From: Nicotiana tabacum
Lineage: Eukaryota; Streptophyta; Magnoliopsida; Solanales; Solanaceae
Direction of reading: 5' to 3'
Assembly (NCBI RefSeq): GCF_000715075.1
Contig: NC_134082.1
Location: 194,917,948-194,981,947, forward strand
DNA length: 64,000 bases
In this document: positions 23,158 to 35,034 of the stretch, piece after piece
How the letters are laid out: the number at the start of each line of letters is the position of its first letter
Numbering within the stretch: position 1 is the first letter of the stretch
Position numbers and translations under genes: made by a program
The notes under the pieces: model-generated
Told to the model about the DNA's origin: nothing
What the model saw: the letters and a program-made list of their open reading frames with translations, nothing else
Database searches by the model: none

Positions 23158-24309
23158 TTTTTCTTAAGTGGAGGAATCTTGTATAAGAGGACTCCGGATT
23201 TAGGACTGCTGAGGCGCATAGATGCTAAAGAAGCTTCAACTATCATGGCCGAAGTGCATTCTGGAGTTTACGGGCTGCATATGAACGGGTATGTCTTGGC
23301 AAAGAAGATACTTTGAGTAGGTTATTATTGGCTCACCATGGAACGGGATTGTATCAGTTTTGTTCGCAAGTGTCATCAATGCCAGGTACATGGTGATTTG
23401 ATTCATTCTCCCCCATATGAGTTACACACAATGTCTGCACTTTGGCCCTTTGTTGCTTGGGGCATGGATGTTATTGGACCAATTGAGCCGGCAGTGTCAA
23501 ATGGGCATAGGTTTATTCTGGTGGCCATTGATTACTTTACCAAGTGGGTCGAAGCTGTAACTTTCAAGTCCGTGACCAAGAAGGTAGTGGTGAATTTTGT
23601 TCATTCAAACATGATTTGTCGGTTCAGGATTCCCAAGGTGATCATCACAGACAATGCTGCTAATCTCAACAGTCATTTGATGAAAGAGGTATGCCAACAG
23701 TTCAAGATCATGCATCGGAACTCCACTCCGTATCACCTCAAGGCAAATGGAGCTATTGAGGCTGCCAACAAGAACATAAAGAAGATACTTCGTAAGATGG
23801 TTCAAGGTTCTAGGCAGTGGCATGAAAAGATGTCTTTTGCCTTACTAGGTTATCGCACTACTGTTCGCACTTCAGTAGGTGCAACTCCTTATTTGATAGT
23901 ATATGGAACTGAGGCAGATATACCTGCAGAAGTTGAGATTCCATCCCTTCGGATCGTTACAGAAGCTAAAATTGATGATGATGAGTGGGTCAAAACCCGG
24001 CTAGAGCAGTTGAGCTTGATTGATGAGAAAAGATTGGTTGCAGTATGTCATGGTCAATTGTATCAGAAAAGAACAGCAAGAGCATACAACAAAAAGGTGC
24101 ATCCTCAGAAATTTGAAGTGGGCCAGATGGTATTGAAACACATCCTTCCTCATCAGGTGGAAGCCAAAGGCAAGTTCGCCCCAAACTGGCAGGGGCCATT
24201 CATTGTGACAAGAGTGTTGCCCAATGGTGCTTTATATTTAACAGACATAGAAGGCAAATGTGTAGATATGGCTATCAATTCTAATGTAGTTAAGAGGTAC
24301 TATGTATGA
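23158..24309 (+). pseudogene. Element B integrase, nearly complete
   Basis: The N-terminal zinc-binding region has histidines in MAEVHSGVYGLHMNG and cysteines in CHQC. A stop at 23314-23316 interrupts it. From 23338 the frame is open for 323 residues to RYYV and the stop at 24307-24309. The DDE core is AWGMDVIGP (D), IITDNAANL (D) and GAIEAANKN (E). The C-terminal part includes EVGQMVLKHILPHQVEAKGK, then GPFIVTRVLPNGALYLTDIE. It is better preserved than the element A copy and serves as the reference for it. Confidence 0.9.
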
Positions 24310-24565
24310 TTTCTTTGCTTACCTTCAGTTATATTTTGTACTTGGCATGTTCAAAGTTGAAATGACGAAGGCATTTTGTTCCGCTACCCAAACACTTTCA
24401 TCCTTTGTTACCCCTTTTGAGCTTTATTTATTTTCTTTCATACCCCTCTTTTGGAATCAGTAGTAGAAGTAGAGAATGAAAAAAATAATGATGAGTGAAA
24501 ATAAGAAAAACAAAAAAGAAGGAAAAAAGAAAAAAAAGGGAAACGAAAACAAACAACTTTCTTTT

Positions 24566-24624
24566 GAACTACGTTCAACCTGATTCCTTTTAAGGATACG
24601 TAGGCAGCCTCACGGTTCGGTCCC
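24566..24624 (+). other. Two-hairpin motif, copy B1 (after pol)
   Basis: GAA-CTACGT, CCTGAT, TCCT-TTTA-AGGA, T, ACGTAG, GC, AGCC-TCAC-GGTT, CGGTCC. The outer CTACGT/ACGTAG stem and both inner stems pair, with one G-U in the last. Confidence 0.7.
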
Positions 24625-24894
24625 ATCAAAATAAAAATAAAAATTCCCCAGACCCAAAGAAACTGGGGAAAAAGTTTTGGTTTTGAAAAGATCTGATTCC
24701 AAAAGTTGTAATTTTGACCCCTTTTCATCTTAAGTTAGTTTAAGCCTTCATGCCACCCTTTCTTTCTAACCCTGTCCAAAAGCCTACATTACGGTCCAAA
24801 AAAAGACCTTCCGATCAATCTTTGAGGATGCCAGATCAAGCGAGATAAAGGTATGATTTACATCATGGGTAACATTTTGTTCATGGGCGCAAGA

Positions 24895-25085
24895 GAGAAA
24901 ATTTAAAATGAGAGAATCTTATTGGTGAAAACCCTCACGGGCACAGTAAGGCGATGGTGAGCTGAGAAAAAATTTAAAATGAGAGAGTCTTATTGGTGAA
25001 AAACCTCATGAGCATCGTAAGGTGATGGTGAGTTGAGAGATGAACAAATGAGAGAGGCTTGTTGGTGAAAACCCTTCAGGGAACT
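24895..25085 (+). repeat. Minisatellite I of element B, 3 units
   Basis: Three units of about 65-70 bp contain GAGAGNNTCTTATTGGTGAA and AACCCTCACGGGCAC-GTAAGG. They are the sense-strand counterparts of 2870-3065. Confidence 0.8.
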
Positions 25086-25894
25086 ACAAGTCAAATGAGG
25101 CTCATGACCTTACAGAGAAATTGGATTAGTGAAAGCCCGATTTTGAAGTATGAAGACAAGACAAAAACTGTAAATATAATTGGTTGGACGGATTAGGCTG
25201 ATCAGTCTGAAATGCATGCCATGATCATTGGAGCTGGTTGCTTCCCTCAGATAAGTCTTGTTTTTCTCATTCTTCTTCATATGGTCATCTGTGTTCAAAA
25301 TTTTCCTTTGTTCCTTTTGTCAAAAATCATTTCGCTTTGCTCTTTGAGTTTATCTTTATGGGGCTCTTTCGAGTCAGCCCTTGTTGAACAAGCAGGAAAG
25401 GATTTCAAAGCCTACCACCAGCTTCTAAATTGCATAAAGCGGAGTCCGGCCAGGCACATCACAATTGACTTGATTTAGAATAAGCAGTATGGTGATAATT
25501 GAGGTTCAGGCAATCAAGTGAATCTTGAATTTTGAGAAAATACAAAGATTCAGCAACTTTCAAAATGAAAACACAATGCAGCAAGTGAGTGTGAGACATT
25601 CAGGTCATGCAGAGGTTTTGTGGTCCAATTCCAATCAAAAGGTCAAACAACTCTTTGCTAGCCCGAAGCAGCTAATCAGAATGAAGCATGGCAGTGGCGG
25701 AAGCAGACACTCAGCAATGATGCCACAAACTAACCACCACGTTTTCAAACTAACAAGATTTTATTTGTCTGAAACAGGGGCAAGAATTTTCTTTTTAATC
25801 CACAGGGACCTCCCATGGAAAAGCATGGTTTAGGGAGCAAGAAATTCTGTTCAGAATCCTCCAAGACGAGAACATGGCTCAGGTAAGTTCATTC

Positions 25895-26450
25895 TCAATT
25901 TTCAGGACCCTCCTGGATAATGGGATTTAATTTTAAAAGCTCTCAGGACCCTCCTGGATAATGTGATTTAATTTTAAAAAATTTCAGGACTCTCCTGGAT
26001 AATGGGATTTAGTTTTTAAATTTTCAGGACCCTCCTGGATAATGGGATTTAATTTAAAAGTTTTCAGGACCCTCCTGGATAATGGGATTTAATTTAAAAG
26101 TTTTCAGGACCGTTCTGGATAATGGAATTTAATTTAAAAGCTTTCAGGACCCTCTTGGATAATGGGATTTAATTTAAAAGTTCTCAGGATCCTCTTGGAT
26201 AATAGGATTTAATTTAAAATTTTAAGGACCCTCCTGGATAATGGGATTTAGTTTTTAAATTTTTAGGACCCTCCTGGATAATGGGATTTAGTTTTTAAAT
26301 TTTCAGGACCCTCCTGGATAATGAGATTTAGTTTTAAGTTTTAGCGTAAGTTCTCTCTTTAGAAAATATAATTTAGCTTTAAAGTTATCACTCTTAAGAT
26401 GAGAATTAATTCGAAGTTTTCAGGGCCCTCCTGGATAATGGGATTTAGCT
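25895..26450 (+). repeat. Minisatellite II of element B, about 12 units of about 41 bp
   Basis: Unit core CAGGACCCTCCTGGATAATG, then GGATTTAATTTTAAAAG. One gap near 26335-26415 contains diverged sequence. CAGG and CCTG in each unit are inverted repeats. Confidence 0.9.
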
Positions 26451-26559
26451 TTTAAAATCTTAGAGCTATGTAGGAAACATGATCCGATTAACACTCACAA
26501 ATATGCCCAGATCCCAAACAGGAGCAGAAAAATTTCTTTTATTTTGACTGTTTTGTAGC

Positions 26560-27600
26560 AATCAGGCGTCCACTTGGATAACGAGTGAATACAGTTTCAT
26601 GTTTTAGCAATCAGGCACCCACCTGGATAACGAGGGAATACAGTTTCAAGTTTTAGCAATCAGGTGCCCACCTGGATAACGAGGGAATACAGTTTCAAGT
26701 TTTAGCAATCAGGCGCCCACTTGGATAACGAGGGAATACAGTTTCAAGTTTTAGCAACCAGGCGCCCACTTGGCAATCAGGCGCCCACCTGGATAACGAG
26801 GGAATACAGTTTCAAGTTTTGGAATCAGGCGCCCACCTGAATAAAGAGGGAATACAATTTCAAGTTTTAGCAATCAAGCGCCCACCTGGATAACGAGGGA
26901 ATACAGTTCAAGTTTTGGTAATCAGGCGCTCACCTGGATAACGAGGGAATACAATTTCAAGTTTTAGTAATCAGGCGCCCAGCTAGATAACGAAGGAATA
27001 CAGTTTCAAGTTTTAGCAATCAGGCGCTCACCTGGATAACGAGGGAATACAATTTCAAGTTTTGGCAATCAGGTGTCCACCTGGATAACGAGGGAATACA
27101 GTTTCAAGTTCTGGTAATCAGGCGCCTACCTGGATAACGAGGGAATACAGTTTCAAGTTTTGGTAATCAGGTGCCCACCTGGATAACGAGGGAATACAGT
27201 TTCAAGTTTTGGTAATCAGGCGTCCACCTGGATAACGAGGGAATACAGTTTCAAGTTTTGGTAATCAGGAGCTCACCTGGATAACGAGGGAATACAGTTT
27301 CAAGTTTTAGCAATCAGGCGCCCACCTGGATAACGAGGGAATACAGTTCAAGTTTTGGTAATCTGGCACCCACCTGGATAACGAGGGAATACAATTCAAA
27401 TTGTTGATAATCAGGCGCCCACCTGGAGAACGAAGGAATACAATTCAAGTTTTGGAAATCAGCCACCCACCTGGAGAACGAGGGAACTCATTTTTACCAA
27501 AGTCAAGCTATTGGCAGGCGCCTACCTGGAGAACGAGGGAATTCATTTCAGAGTTACTTCAATTTGCAAATTCAAGAAGCATTAGGAGCCCGCCTGAAGA
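26560..27600 (+). repeat. Minisatellite III of element B, about 22 units of about 48 bp
   Basis: Unit core CAGGCGCCCACCTGGATAAC, then GAGGGAATACAGTTTCAAGT. Units vary mostly in the six bases between CAGG and CCTGG. One unit is a partial duplication (26759-26790). The last units drift to CCTGGAGAACGAGG. Confidence 0.95.
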
Positions 27601-27810
27601 ATAGGGTCCATTTTTCAGTTGCATATTGAAGATCAAGTAGAGATTCACGGAAGATTCAAGACAAGAAATAGATAGGATCTTGTATTTTCCTTTTATTTTT
27701 GCTGTAATTTTTCCTTTCATTTTTGATTAATGGCAGGAACCGCGGACCGGAACCTCGACGACACTTCACTCGACTCTCCACCTCGGTACTCCATCATCCT
27801 TCTCACTTGT

Positions 27811-27876
27811 GAATTACACGTGGCCTGATTCCTTTATAACCAAGGATATGTAGGCAACTCAGATACCGGGGCTCAG
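27811..27876 (+). other. Two-hairpin motif, copy B2 (before PPT)
   Basis: GAATTAC, CCTGAT, stem TCCTT-TATAACC-AAGGA, TATGTAGGC. The first hairpin pairs perfectly; the second is not convincing in this copy. Confidence 0.55.
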
Positions 27877-27976
27877 TCACATTCTCTTTTCTTTTAGTTT
27901 TTGTCTCTCTAAATAAGGGTCGGTTCAAAAACATGTCTTGTTGTTCTTTGTCTGAAAATACTTCGTGTTTTCCATC

Positions 27977-27989
27977 AAATAGGGGCAGT
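27977..27989 (+). promoter_or_regulatory. Element B polypurine tract
   Basis: AAATAGGGGCAGT directly precedes the LTR start TGTAGACATG at 27990. Confidence 0.8.
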
Positions 27990-30900
27990 TGTAGACATGT
28001 AATTTTTGGCCCACGCATTAAAATCACGTCTAATAGTCCTAGTATTTTTAGGATATTTATTTGAGTTTATTTCTATAGGATTTTACTTTATTGTTAATTT
28101 TAATTCTAGTTTTTAAAGCACATAAATTTGAAAACACAAAAATAGTTTCACTTTTATAATATTTCTCATGTTATACAAATATTTTTATATTTTCATACAA
28201 TTGAATATCACTAGTCTTTCTTATAGTGACGTTAGTCTAATTTTGCTATCTTTTCTATTTTTACTTTAACATAATCTTTGGGAAAATACAAAAAATATAT
28301 ATATAATTCCATTTTTAATACAGATTTAGTTTAGCTAAAATTAATTAGTATTTTGTTATTGTTTTGTTTAAAAATAAAAAGGAAAAAAATGAAAAATGAA
28401 AGAAAAGAAAAAAGAAGAATGAATTTTAGGGCTAGTCTTGTCTTAAAAAAAGACCAAATTGGGCCAAATTTGAGCCCAACAGTGCCAAGACCCAGCTGAC
28501 CCCTTACCTAGTCCGCCCGACCCGCGAAACCCGTCCAACCCGCCCCATCTCCCCACTCAAATCCCAGCCATCAATTTAATTTCATCCAATGGCCACGATT
28601 AATCCCCATACCCTAATATAAAAACTTAATCTTCATTAACCCTAACCTAACCAAAGAACACCAAATCGGCGGCCCACCCTTTCACACGCCTCTGCCGCCG
28701 TGACACCTCCCAAACCCACCGACAATTCCTTCCACGTAAGCACTGGTGCCCTCATGGTCCCCTCCTCATCATTAGTAATTGATTCTACGTGTTTTCTTCC
28801 TATTTCGCATCTTCGGATTTACTCTTTTAGGCGAAAATAGGAAAAATGGGGTGCGTAGGATTGAGTTGCACTCGATCTACTCCCTCCATTTCTCTTATCT
28901 CACCAATAGAAGAGATTTTTCCGATTTTTGTTTTGATTTTTTGGGAATTTCATTGAGATTTTTCGGTTTTCTTGGAGAGGAAGGAAGGAGAAGCTTCTAG
29001 GCTGCCTATATATTTGGGTCTTGTACAGAATGTTCGGGCAAAAAAAAGATAGGAGAGAGAAATTAGAGGAAAATTTGGAAAAATTTCGGACTAGAAGACA
29101 GAGACTTAGAGAAAAAGCACTGAAAAAAAGTTAGGGTTCTCTTCAGTTTTATTGAGATTTTCGTTTGGTTTGCTTTTCCAGAAAAACAGAAATTCAAAAA
29201 AAAAAATAGTGAGTTTAGATTTTTGTTCGAACTGGTTTCCATTTCGAAAAATGAGAAAGTATCCCAAAATATTTTAGTTTCTTCTTTTAATTTTGGTTTC
29301 AATATGGAGATTGATTGAGCCGAGATCGAGTTCTCCGTTCGAGTTCGAGTTCGAGTTCGTTGGTTTTGCATCCTGTCGCCTCTTAGCTGCAGTCTCATTC
29401 GGATTTTCATTGTCGTTGTATTCGATTCCAAACGAAATTAATCAAAGCCTCGATCAAACAGGTTCAATTTCCTTCTCTTTTCTTAATCTATCTTTGGTGT
29501 TTGATTGAAAATAGGATGAGAGTCGGGTTTAATCGGTTTATAGATTGTCTGATCCATTGTTACTTTGAGATTAACAAATGAACTCGGATTGTTCCTTTAG
29601 CTCATCATTCTATGTTGCAAATTTGGCTAGTTTCGTGTTTAATGAGATTAGTTCCATGAGTTTAAATTGAAACTCTGCTCTAGATTCTCTTGATATTTGT
29701 TTGTCGAAAATCGAATTAGGAGCATATAATCAGAACTGTTTGTTAGAGACTCAGTCGAACTTCTTGATTGAATTGTAGATTGAATTGAGTTATTTTTTGG
29801 AGATTGTATGAATTGAGTTGTGTCCTTAGGCTTTGCTTCTTGAAAATTTTGAGAGTTCACCATGAATTTTTTTTAAAACTTTCTTGTTAGCTAAGTTCCG
29901 TTGGTAGTTGATGGTTAGGAGATTTAGTGTAAAAAATATATACATTCAGTTGGTAATAGTTCCTTGATTCCTCGCATCTTGCATCAGTCGAAGTAACAAT
30001 GTGTGAGCCTTGTAATGTCATTCTCATAGTTGTTGGACTTCCATTTAGGTAAGCATGAATTGAAAGATTAAGGTTGATGTTAGTCTTCCTTCCACTCTTT
30101 ATAAATTTTTGCACCATATTTGCATCACGTGCATAGATTCTCCGCACCTGTTGGGGTAGTCTGCGCATCAACTGTTGCTCTAGTTTTCTGCAATGTCAAA
30201 GTGAACTTGTTTAACATCAGTGATGTATGAAATTTACTGCATCGATGATTAGGTCCCTGCTTAGGTTATTTTGGTGCCTTCTTGTTTCTCATATATACTG
30301 TAGCTATATGCTTCATTAATAATTTAATTTACAACTATCATTAAAAAGTGAAAAAATTTTGATGAAGAGGGAATATCATCTGGTTTGTTCTTGGTGTTTG
30401 CTTCTTCTGGCTTGGTATAAAATTTGAAGTATTTTGGTTTTCTGTCCTTTGTAAATGGATTTAAACATGGTGAAACACTCTATTAAAGGAAAATGTGTTT
30501 TTCATAAGAGTAGTATCTTAAGGTTTCGACATCATATGGGTTGGAGCTTAAAATCGCAATGTCGGTAACGTTGATATTCATTTTCAGTCATGAGTCTTTC
30601 TTGTAGAGTAGTTTTAAAGATGAAAATTCTGTAGTTAACTTTGCCAAGGTTGTGGTTATTTTCCTTGCTTTGTGTTGGTAGGTCACTATGAGAAATTGTT
30701 CAGTTGGCATTGCCAATTCCTTGTTTGTATTTAGATGATGTGATTTACGTTTAAGTATGCCTTTTATTTGCACCTTTCTTTCTTTTGTGTTTTGTCTGTT
30801 TTGAATGTCATACATCACATTGTGCATATATCTTTATTGATGAATACGGGTTATGAGGGTTGGGATTTAAGAGACTAAAAGAATTTGAGCATGAATGAAA

Positions 30901-31556
30901 TCTCCTTTTTACTTAGTTCTCTTTTATTTGTTATATTTCATCCGCTAGGAGCATGTTAGGCCGTCATCATTTGAGTAGGCAAGCCTTAGGACTTCTGTTA
31001 ATTTTGAGGCGAGAGGTCATTCCCTTAGTTAAATTTATCCGGGGAATGCCCCGAAGGACTTGTGTATATTTTATTCCGGGGATTGCCATGTGGTACCTGT
31101 ATTTGGAGGCCAAAAGTAGAGCTTGTAGTATTTTATTTTTATTTTTATTTTTCTTTTATTAGGCGGGGACGACCTCGAGCCCTTTTGTGTGTTTATTTTT
31201 CTGTGTTCGTTTTACCTCAATATTCTGAAAGCTAACTTGATCGAGTACGCAACCGTACTAGTTACAGGACTTGGGGAGTGCTTAACACCTTCTCCCCGAG
31301 TCAAATGAACCCTCTTACCCGAATCTCTGGTGCAGACTTAGTTTTGGAGTGTAAAGTATTTAAAAAGGAAAAATCATTTTTATAAAAACGGTGACCTGAC
31401 ACACTGAAACCAATGTCAGGTGGTGACTCTGAGTTATTTCCTTTTGAACCCAATTTTGTCACGTTCTAATTGAAAAACCCTTTTTAAGCTTTACTAAATC
31501 TTTTTTTATTTATTTAAGAGGGTTGGTGAGTTTGTAAAAAAGAATGGGGTGTGACA
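27990..31556 (+). repeat. Element B 3' LTR, 3567 bp
   Basis: It starts TGTAGACATGTAATTTTTGG and ends GGTGTGACA at 31556. A candidate TATA box (TATATAT at 29007-29013) lies mid-LTR. The terminal part has GCTTAACACCTTCTCCCCGA, the counterpart of CCTAACACCTTCTCCCGG in elements A and C. The host flank that follows starts GACAT. Confidence 0.9.
31394..31421 (+). other. U5 hairpin of element B (covaries with A and C)
   Basis: ACCTGACA and TGTCAGGT form a perfect 8-bp stem with a 12-nt loop, flanked by GGTG and GGTGACTCTG as in the other two elements. The stem differs from theirs at three base pairs, with both sides changed. Confidence 0.7.
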
Positions 31557-32740
31557 GACATGCAATAGATGTGAAAAAAATTAAATAAATTTATCATATA
31601 CCATGCTTTTTTCCCACCCTTAGAAAATAAAGGTATTTAGATCGTAGCTATTGCTTCTTGCATGATACTAGCTAACTCTTTTTTATAGTTTCGGTAGTTA
31701 ATTGTTTCTATATTTTTTCTTTTCTAAAAGTTTGCTGGTTTCGTTCTATAATACTAGTAATATGCAGCTATCGATCGTCTTCAATTCATTGGGCAAAGAC
31801 TGAAGAGCATTAAAGTTTGAAACGGGAAAAAATTAATTTAGGTGTCTATTACGGAGTCAAAAGAAAAAACGTGATTTTTTACTTGCTATACAATTAAAAC
31901 TGGGGAGGCTGATATTAACTAGAAAAAGCAAAATGGCAAGTTTTATGCATTATTGGCTAGACATGCATGAAGACCAAATGGGCAGTGCAGTACCAAAAAT
32001 GCATTTTATTATCATCATTGTTATTTTTTTTTATATATTTTTACATATTTGGATGGTTGAGGGGTAGAGATTTTCATTTATTGCTTTCTTCGTGTAGTTT
32101 TATACTTCGATTTTACTCTGGCTAGTGGGACTACTTGATTCAACAGCAAAAGTAGATTTTGATGGTTGGATTCAATTCATTACCAGTGCATGCAGACACC
32201 TGGCAATTTCTAAGTAAATAAATAGTACGTGGTTGTATTACTATCACTTAATGTTATGTGGTCCTAACTTAAAATTAAATTACCTTAAGTATGATTATTA
32301 TCTTGTTGTATTATATACTAATCTTTTTCCTAGTTATGTTCCATTATACGGAATGTTACTGACAAATTAGTAATCTACAAGACTGCAATGTAACACAACT
32401 GGGTACATTTTTCTTCTCCATAATATACAAACACATTTCAGGTTCAAATTAATCTCTTTCTTTCCCTAAATACTATCAAAATTATTGATAACTCAACTGT
32501 AATTAAGCATCGAACTTATACGGAGTATGAATCTCAAATCTAAGTTGGAAAAGGAAAATGAAGATAAAATGACAAGTTTTTCTAAAGTCAAGTAGATGTC
32601 AGATATAGTTGTCTTCCTACCAAGTAACTAAAATCTTTATGACTAGGTACGTCTATAGTAAATATTTCTGTTGAATACGCAATCAATATACGACCAGTAG
32701 GTAGATAAACTCATTCACTCCCATCCCTCCCAATCGTCTT
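31557..32740 (+). other. Host intergenic sequence upstream of the P450 gene
   Basis: It is AT-rich, unique-looking sequence with no convincing gene or repeat. It would hold the upstream promoter of the P450 gene. Confidence 0.6.
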
Positions 32741-32747
32741 TATAAAC
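32741..32747 (+). promoter_or_regulatory. TATA box of the CYP77A-like gene
   Basis: TATAAAC lies 98 bp upstream of the ATG. A (GA)n leader (GAGAGAGAGAGA, about 32806-32817) precedes the start codon. Confidence 0.6.
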
Positions 32748-32838
32748 AAATAATACACACCACAATTTCCTCACACTGCCCAAAAAGAATATACTAAGTC
32801 TGAAGAGAGAGAGAGAGAAAAGGAGCTGAAAAAAAAAG

Positions 32839-34660
32839 ATGGAGGTAATGGACATTGTAACACTAGGCTTAGCTATACTCTTTTTGTGTGTATGGTGGAA
32901 ATATTGGTCAGTGACTGGAGGTGGGAAGAAAAATCTCCCACCAGGGCCACCTGGTTGGCCATTAGTAGGAAATCTTTTCCAAGTTATTCTCCAACGTCGC
33001 CCTTTCATATTTATAGTACGTGATTTACGTAAAAAATATGGCCCTATTTTCACCATGCAAATGGGACAACGTACCCTTGTTATAATCACCAGCTCTGAAC
33101 TTATCCATGAAGCTCTAGTTCAGAATGGCCCTCTCTTTGCGAGTCGACCTGCAGATTCACCGATCCGCCTTATATTTAGCGTTGGAAAGTGTGCCATTAA
33201 CTCGGCCGAGTACGGCCCTCTATGGCGCGCTCTCCGGCGGAATTTTGTTACTGAGTTGATAAACCCTACAAGAATCAAGCAGTGCAGTTGGATAAGGAAA
33301 TGGGCTATGGAATACCACATGAAAAGGCTTGAAAATGAAGTTTCTCAACAGGGGTTTGTAGAGGTGATGGCTAATTGTAGGCTTACTATATGCAGCATTC
33401 TCATTTGCCTTTGTTTTGGTGCAAAAATTTCTGAAGAGAGAATCAAGAAAATTGAGAGCATACTCAAAGATGTTATGCTCATCACTGCTCCACAGCTTCC
33501 GGACTTCTTGCCCGTGTTCACACCATTGTTTCGCAGTCAAGTGAAACAGGCGAAGAAACTGAGACAGACACAACTAGAATACCTAGTGCCTTTGGTAAGT
33601 TAAACTGTTAGAGATAGTACACTTTTAATTAGTTAATTATATTATATATGTCTCAACACGCCCCCTCACGTGTGTGGGCCTGCATGATTCTTTTTCTTAG
33701 CCAAACACATAGAAATAATTTTGCGACATTTGAACCAAAGACCTTTTGCTCGCTCTAATATATTTTTGCACGCTCTAATATATACTATGTTGAAATGTGT
33801 GATCGTGTTATCTAAAAATTTAAGTGGTTAGAAGTATCACACTTTTAGTTGATTACTAAATTATATTATGTCTTCGATCACAGGTAAGAGACAGAAAGGC
33901 ATTTGTGGAGAGCAATGGGAACCCTAAAAGCAGCAGTTCAGAAATGGTGAGTCCAATTGGTGCAGCCTATGTTGATTCATTATTTAGTCTTGAAATTCCT
34001 GGCAGGAAATTAGGAGAAGCAGAAATTATCACACTTGTTTCAGAAACAATAGGTGCAGGAACTGATACTAGTGCCACTGCACTAGAATGGGCTTTGCTTC
34101 ACTTAGTGATGGACCAAGAAATCCAAGAAAAACTCTACAAAGAAATAGTTGATTGTGTTGGAAAACATGGTGATATATCAGAAAGTGATGTTGAGAAAAT
34201 GCCTTATCTTGGAGCCATTGTGAAGGAGACTTTTAGAAGACATCCACCTAGCCATTTTGTCTTGTCACATTCTGTAACAAATGACACTCAATTAGGAGGT
34301 TACAATATCCCTTCTGATGCTTATGTTGAATTTTACACTGCATGGGTAACGGAGGATCCTAGTTTATGGAAAGATCCCGGCGAGTTTAGGCCGGAGAGGT
34401 TTTTGACTGGGGACGGAGTTGACGTGGACATCACGGGAATGAGGGGTGTGAAGATGCTTCCATTCGGGGCGGGTCGTCGGATCTGCCCCGCTTGGTCATT
34501 GGGTACGTTGCATATTTACCTCATGCTTGCTAAGATGGTTCATAAGTTTAAGTGGATACCCATACCAGATAACCCACCCGACCCGACAGAGACATTTGCT
34601 TTTACTGTGGTAATGAAAAATCCCCTCAAAGCAATTATTTTGCCAAGGTCTAAAATTTGA
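32839..34660 (+). CDS. CYP77A: CYP77A-like cytochrome P450 (exons 32839-33594 and 33884-34660)
   Basis: Two exons joined by a 289-bp GT-AG intron (donor TTG/GTAAGT, acceptor CACAG/GTAAGA) encode about 510 residues, the usual P450 length. Near the N-terminus are a hydrophobic ER anchor (about residues 5-20) and the proline hinge LPPGPPGWP. Exon 1 has FASRPADSPIRLIFSVGKCA and ALRRNFVTELINPTRIKQCS, typical of CYP77A. Exon 2 has the I-helix GAGTDTS, the K-helix ETFR, RPERF and the haem ligand region PFGAGRRICPAWSLG, with Ala after the Cys-Pro. CYP77A enzymes oxidise fatty-acid chains (in-chain hydroxylation or epoxidation) for cutin monomers at the ER. Both exons are open with no lesion, so it looks functional. 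It is the only host gene seen in the window. The family is confident; the exact member and substrate are not. Confidence 0.92.
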
Positions 34661-34848
34661 GAAATTAGCTAATTGTTGTTTAGTTTCCAGAATTGTTCTG
34701 TGGTGTACGATATGTATTTGATCTTAGGTTTCTTCTTTTTTATGTTACATGGATAAATTGTTTCTTATTTTGCTTTTGTTGCAAGTGTATGGCTTCTCTA
34801 GATCTTAGAAGTAATGGTAGTGGGGCCTATTTTGTCCAAAATATTATA

Positions 34849-35034
34849 CTACCTCCGTTTCAATTTATGTGAACTCATTTGACTGGGCACGGAGTTTAAG
34901 GAAAAAGAAAAGACTTTTGATCTTGTGGTCTAAAATGAGGCAAATATATTATGTGTGGCTATAAATCTTTGTGTAAAGGTAAATTGTTTCCAAATAAGGA
35001 AATAAGTTCACCTAAATTAAAACGGAGGGAGTAG
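34849..35034. mobile_element. Stowaway-like MITE, 186 bp
   Basis: It begins CTACCTCCGTTTCAATTTATGTGAAC (first 20: CTACCTCCGTTTCAATTTAT) and ends with its inverted counterpart, GTTCACCTAAATTAAAACGG then AGGGAGTAG. It is flanked by TA on both sides (34847-34848, 35035-35036), as expected for Tc1/mariner-type MITEs. The paralogous position in copy 2 (about 37770) is empty. Confidence 0.85.

Larger units (their letters stand above)
24310..27989 (+). other. Element B 3' UTR (no gene)
   Basis: From integrase to LTR it holds, in order, a purine-rich run (about 24475-24545), motif B1, minisatellite I, a unique segment (about 25090-25890) homologous to about 2450-2770 of element A, minisatellites II and III, motif B2 and the PPT. 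Open frames here are short and without known motifs. Confidence 0.8.
18861..31556 (+). mobile_element. Element B: Ogre/Tat-type element, 3' part, interrupted by element A
   Basis: Immediately right of element A, a plus-strand gag-pro frame begins in mid-protein (PNINQNP) and runs through protease, intron, RT, two RNase H domains, integrase, a minisatellite-rich 3' UTR, PPT and a complete 3' LTR. The missing 5' LTR, ORF1 and most of gag must lie left of the window, on the other side of A. The flank after the LTR is GACAT, the expected target duplication of B. Many in-frame stops are present. Confidence 0.9.

Noticed and set aside
26560..27600. A CRISPR-like array of regular repeats and spacers
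   Set aside because: The units are tandem minisatellites with no unique spacers, in a plant retrotransposon 3' UTR. No cas genes are present.
29001..29013. A ninth copy of the two-hairpin motif in antisense (GGCTGCCTATATAT)
   Set aside because: Only the GCCTATATAT stretch matches; no stems flank it. It is better explained as the LTR TATA box.
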